From Gammaproteobacteria bacterium (GTDB lineage Bacteria > Pseudomonadota > Gammaproteobacteria > Competibacterales > Competibacteraceae): a stretch of DNA of 16,529 bases. Positions 13,267 to 16,529 of the stretch are shown piece after piece. The translations under genes were made by a program, and so were the position numbers. The notes beneath the pieces were generated by a model. The model was not told the DNA's origin. It did no database searches and saw only the letters and a list, made by a program, of their open reading frames with translations. The stretch is from NCBI GenBank assembly GCA_020047885.1, contig JAIFNF010000044.1, positions 1-16,529 on the forward strand, in the 5' to 3' direction. Positions within the stretch are counted from its first letter, which is position 1. Each line of letters opens with the position of its first letter.

Positions 13267-15063
13267 GTGGCTGAAGCTGAAGCAAACAACGGGGCACTAC
13301 CGAATCCGCCGGCTCGGATCGATTGGCGGGAAGAGATGACCAAATTCCGCCGACCCGGTCCCGTGCAAATCGGTATTCTGGTCGGTATGATTGCGTTGCT
13401 GGCGCTGCTGATCGCACTGACCCTGTGGTACACAGCGCCCAGCTACGATGTACTGTATCGCGGTCTGGCCGAAGAGGATGCCGGCCAAATCATGGAAGCC
13501 CTGCAAAAAGCCAATATTCCCTTTAAGGTCGATTCCCGCAACGGTGCCTTGATGGTCAATGCTGATCAAGTCCACGAAGCGCGGCTAAAACTAGCGGGTC
13601 AGGGACTGCCCAAAGGCACCGTCAACGGTCTGGAAGCGCTGGAAAAGCAGGACAGCTTCGGCGTGAGCCAATTCATGGAAACCACCCGCTACCAGCATGC
13701 CCTCGAAGGCGAGTTGGCGCGTTCCGTGATGACCATCGGCGCGATTGAAAGCGCCCGGGTTCATTTGGCGTTTCCCCGGGAAACCGTATTCGCCCGCCAG
13801 CAACAACCACCGACCGCTTCAATCCTGGTGCGGCTCCGTCCGGGGCGGGTGCTGGATGAAGGCCAAGTGGCCGCCATTATCCATTTGATCGCTTCGAGCG
13901 TGCCTAAACTCAAGCCGGAACAGGTTTCAGTGGTCGATCAATACGGCAGTCTGTTGACGCGCAATGGACAAGATGGCGCGAACGGCGGCTTGAATATGGA
14001 TCAGCTCAACTACTCACGCCAGATTGAAGAACGCTATGCCCGCCGCGTCGAGGATTTGTTGACGCCAGTCTGGGGGCCGGGCCGGGTCCGCGCTCAGGTC
14101 TCGCTGGATCTTGATTTCAATACCAGCGAAGAAACCGCCGAACGTTACGAGCCTCGCGAAGAGCCGCGTCCGGTGCGCAGTGAACAATTGCTCGAGGAAC
14201 ACAATCCGCGGCAAAATGCGGTCGGCATTCCTGGTGCACTGTCCAACCAACCCCCTGGAACCGCAGTCGCCCCGGAAGTGGTGCCTCCCCCGAATCCGGC
14301 TAACCCGCAAGATCCTGGCGCAATGCAGACCGCGCCTACGCCACCACCACTACCGACCCGCAAGGAAGTGACCCGGAATTATGAGCTGGACAAGCGAGTC
14401 ACCCAGGTTCGCAGCGGACCAGGGCGCGTGTTGCGAGTGTCAGCGGCAGTGGTGATCGACGACCGGATCTCGTTCCAGGAAGGTAAGCCGGTGCGGACGC
14501 CGGTCACTCCGGAAGAAATGGAGCGCATCACCAACCTGGTCAAACAGGCGGTGGGTTTCAATGCCGAACGGGGTGACAGTGTGAATGTCTTCAGCGCGAC
14601 CTTTGCCCCTTCATCGCTAGCCGCGCTCGACTCACTGAATGCCGTACTTGATGAAATGCCGGTGCCGATGTGGCAACAGGCCTGGTTCCTCGAACTGGTC
14701 AAGTGGGGGGTCGTCGCGGTGATGTCGCTCTTGTTCCTGTGGATGGTGGTGCGTCCGGTGATGCGTCGTCTGTTACCGCCGCCAGCGATCGCCACGCCCG
14801 CTCTCGAAGGAGGCCAGACCGGCCAGCCGGCCTTGCTGGGTGCTGGTGCCAGTGGTGAGGACAGTGGTCTGGAAGGGCTACTCGAAGATCAGGTGCAAAT
14901 CGGTGGCGCGTTGCAAAATGGGCGGACTAAGGAAACGGGGTTAGGCGTGGGCAGCCCCGTCGAGCTCCTCGAGGAGCGCATGGATTTGGCTCGTGTCCTG
15001 GTGGCCGAAGATCCGAAACGGGCAGTTCAGGTCATCAGAAATTGGCTGACTATTGAGGCGTAA
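13267..15063 (+). CDS. fliF: Flagellar MS-ring protein FliF
   Basis: FliF forms the MS ring in the inner membrane, on which the export gate and C ring assemble. The 598-residue product has an N-terminal cytoplasmic stretch, TM1 at about 34-56 (GILVGMIALLALLIALTLWY), the YscJ/FliF ring-building domains (SYDVLYRGLAEEDAGQIMEA and following) and a Pro-rich low-complexity segment at about 315-365. The FliF C-terminal domain follows, then TM2 at about 480-498, and a cytoplasmic tail ending DPKRAVQVIRNWLTIEA, the FliG-binding helix. The start is GTG, with AGGAG 9 nt upstream. The length is normal for gammaproteobacteria. It is followed by fliG after 3 nt. Confidence 0.96.
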   Translation: MAEAEANNGALPNPPARIDWREEMTKFRRPGPVQIGILVGMIALLALLIALTLWYTAPSYDVLYRGLAEEDAGQIMEALQKANIPFKVDSRNGALMVNADQVHEARLKLAGQGLPKGTVNGLEALEKQDSFGVSQFMETTRYQHALEGELARSVMTIGAIESARVHLAFPRETVFARQQQPPTASILVRLRPGRVLDEGQVAAIIHLIASSVPKLKPEQVSVVDQYGSLLTRNGQDGANGGLNMDQLNYSRQIEERYARRVEDLLTPVWGPGRVRAQVSLDLDFNTSEETAERYEPREEPRPVRSEQLLEEHNPRQNAVGIPGALSNQPPGTAVAPEVVPPPNPANPQDPGAMQTAPTPPPLPTRKEVTRNYELDKRVTQVRSGPGRVLRVSAAVVIDDRISFQEGKPVRTPVTPEEMERITNLVKQAVGFNAERGDSVNVFSATFAPSSLAALDSLNAVLDEMPVPMWQQAWFLELVKWGVVAVMSLLFLWMVVRPVMRRLLPPPAIATPALEGGQTGQPALLGAGASGEDSGLEGLLEDQVQIGGALQNGRTKETGLGVGSPVELLEERMDLARVLVAEDPKRAVQVIRNWLTIEA

Positions 15064-15066
15064 ATC

Positions 15067-16038
15067 ATGCCCGAATTAACCACTCCTCTCAAAAACGTCG
15101 AACAGGCGGCGGTAGTGCTGATGGCGCTAGGCGAGAGCCACGCCGCGGAAATTCTCCGCCACCTGCAACCACACGAGTTGCACAAAATCGGCGTCGCCAT
15201 GGCGAATATGACCAATGTCAGCCGCCATCAGATCAGCGAGATCATTCATACGTTCAACGAAGACCTGCAGAACCAGAGCTCGTTGACAGTGGATAGTGAA
15301 AACTTCATTCGTGGGGTGCTGAATCGGGCGCTGGGTCGGGAAAAGGCCAAGGGGATTCTGGAACACATTTTCGATACCGATGGGCAAACCGGCGTCGATT
15401 CGCTGAAATGGATGGACGCCAGCGCGATCGCCGGTGGCCTGCGCGAAGAACATCCGCAAGTCGTGGCGCTGGTGGCGCTGTTGCCGGCGATGCTGCGCGA
15501 TGAAGCGCTGTTGCGGGTGGCGATTCTCGACGAAGTGCCTTCTGGCGCGCTGGAAGAATTGAACGAGTTAATCGAGAAACAGGTGATGCGCAATATTAAT
15601 GCGGCGGCGACTTCCAAGATTGGCGGCGCCAAGCGAGCCGCGGAAATCCTGGGGCGGCTGGACGCCTCGGTGGAAGGCGAGATTCTCGACAAGATCAAGG
15701 AAATCGATGCGGATCTGGGTTCCAGGATCGAAGATATGATGGTGGTGTTCGAGAACCTGCTGGGCGTCAGCGACCGCGATATTCAGACGCTGCTGCGCGA
15801 AGTGTCGTCCGAGACGTTGCTGGTGGCGCTACGCGGCGCTGATGAGGGGGTGCGCAACAAGATTCTGGGCAATATGTCCAAGCGCGCTGCCGAGTTGCTG
15901 CGCGATGATCTGGAGGCTATGCCGCCGGTCAAACTCAGTGATGTGGAAACCGCTCAGAAGGAAATCATGTCGTCCGCCAAGCGTTTGGCGGAGGCTGGCG
16001 AAATTACCCTGAGTAGCAAGGGAGATCAGCTTGTCTAA
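15067..16038 (+). CDS. fliG: Flagellar motor switch protein FliG (internal deletion)
   Basis: FliG is the C-ring rotor protein; it binds FliF by its N domain, FliM through the EHPQ motif, and the stators through its C domain. The 323-residue product has the N domain (LKNVEQAAVVLMALGESHAA), the EHPQ motif at 128-131, a GG-containing linker (KIGGAKRAAEIL), and the C-terminal domain with VSSETLLVALRGADEGVRNK and MSKRAAELLRDDLEA, which carries the charged torque helix. Between EHPQ and the next helix it is 13 residues shorter than E. coli FliG, while the flanks align well. The site is a perfect tandem repeat of GTGGCGCTG (15463-15480). The rest of the gene shows no decay. Its stop overlaps the fliH start by 8 nt. 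Confidence 0.94.
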   Translation: MPELTTPLKNVEQAAVVLMALGESHAAEILRHLQPHELHKIGVAMANMTNVSRHQISEIIHTFNEDLQNQSSLTVDSENFIRGVLNRALGREKAKGILEHIFDTDGQTGVDSLKWMDASAIAGGLREEHPQVVALVALLPAMLRDEALLRVAILDEVPSGALEELNELIEKQVMRNINAAATSKIGGAKRAAEILGRLDASVEGEILDKIKEIDADLGSRIEDMMVVFENLLGVSDRDIQTLLREVSSETLLVALRGADEGVRNKILGNMSKRAAELLRDDLEAMPPVKLSDVETAQKEIMSSAKRLAEAGEITLSSKGDQLV

Positions 16039-16529
16039 GGTCATTTCAGGCGAAAAACTGACCGCTTATCAGCGCTGGGAGCTGCCCAGCGTCGATCAGC
16101 CCTCCGAACCAGAAGCGGAGTCCGCGCTACCGCAGCCAACTCCCGAAGTGTTTTCAGCACCGCCGCCGGGTGGGCGAGGTCGCGAGCGTGCGCCAAAACC
16201 CGCATCGGCACCGCCGACCCTGGATGAGGTCGAAGCGATCCAGCGCGAAGCGCATGAGGAAGGGTTTGCCGCTGGCTATCAGGAAGGTCGGCATGAAGGG
16301 CGCGAGCAGGGCTATAAAAAAGGTCAGCAGGAAGGCCATACCGAGGGTTATCAGCGGGGTTACGCCGAGGGATTGGCGTCTGGCCGCGACGAAGTGGCGC
16401 TGCGGGTGCAGAAGCTGGATCAGATTCTGAATTATCTACAGCAACCACTGGCCAATCTCGATGCGTCGGTTGAGGAAGAATTGAGCCAACTGGCCGCCGA
16501 AATCGCCCGGCATCTGGTGCGGCGCGAGC
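16031..16529 (+). CDS. fliH: Flagellar export ATPase regulator FliH (5' part)
   Basis: FliH dimerises, binds the export ATPase FliI and tethers it to the C ring. The gene runs off the window after 166 codons. Seen: an N-terminal Pro/Ala-rich segment with YQRWELPSVDQP (the Trp and aromatic residues fit FliH N termini), then a run of GxxxG-type repeats at about residues 78-119 (AAGYQEGRHEGREQGYKKGQ, then QEGHTEGYQRGYAEGLASG), a hallmark of FliH, and the start of the coiled coil. The start is TTG at 16031, behind AAGGGAG at 16019-16025. No ATG or GTG is available in this frame, and the 8-nt overlap with fliG suggests translational coupling. Confidence 0.92.
   Translation, partial: MSKVISGEKLTAYQRWELPSVDQPSEPEAESALPQPTPEVFSAPPPGGRGRERAPKPASAPPTLDEVEAIQREAHEEGFAAGYQEGRHEGREQGYKKGQQEGHTEGYQRGYAEGLASGRDEVALRVQKLDQILNYLQQPLANLDASVEEELSQLAAEIARHLVRRE

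Noticed and set aside
16041..16448. A 135-codon minus-strand frame opposite fliH
   Set aside because: fliH on the plus strand has clear GxxxG repeats and operon position. The antisense frame is a product of its repetitive composition.

Overview
The window is a polar-flagellum locus from a gammaproteobacterium. The gene order (flagellin, flaG, fliD, fliS/fliT, fleQ, fliEFGH), a FleQ with the full sigma-54 activator core, one sigma-28-type and one sigma-54-type promoter all match the tiered control of Pseudomonas and Vibrio polar flagella. The small coiled-coil/TM protein and the AAA-ATPase/PD-(D/E)XK protein at the left edge suggest a lineage near Competibacteraceae, Chromatiales or Thiotrichales. 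That placement is inference; no marker gene fixes it.

Layout. Positions 1-2660 are accessory: a minus-strand AAA-ATPase/nuclease-like protein (44-1549), a plus-strand TPR protein (1644-2327) and a minus-strand short DUF1640-like protein (2382-2612) whose normal start codon appears lost. Positions 2737-10475 hold filament, cap and export-chaperone genes: fliC1, flaG, fliD, a second FlaG-like gene, a decayed FliD-tail fragment, fliS, a decayed fliT, fliC2, an acidic protein with a FliD-like tail, and an intact fliT. Positions 10514-12724 carry an atypical PilZ (c-di-GMP receptor-like) protein and the master regulator FleQ. From 12832 a sigma-54 promoter leads into fliE-fliF-fliG-fliH, the basal-body and switch operon, which runs off the right edge.

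How the genes work together. FleQ with sigma-54 would drive fliE onward; FliA (not in the window) would drive fliC1. FliS chaperones flagellin, FliT chaperones FliD, and FlaG proteins affect filament length. The PilZ protein and the conserved c-di-GMP-contacting residues of FleQ suggest second-messenger control of the locus.

Most notable signals: (1) a C9 homopolymer inside the spacer of the fliC1 sigma-28 promoter and a second C9 in codons 14-16 of flaG, both placed where slippage would switch expression; (2) signs of an old duplication of a flagellin/FliD-tail/chaperone cassette with decay of different members in each copy; (3) a FliG that appears to lack 13 residues right after its EHPQ motif, at a 9-bp tandem repeat; (4) fleQ directly next to fliE, without fleSR between them.

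No intergenic stretch exceeds about 240 bases. The longest (2613-2853, 4396-4614, 7220-7427, 11087-11284, 12725-12902) are described under their features. I saw no tRNA, rRNA, CRISPR array or transposase.
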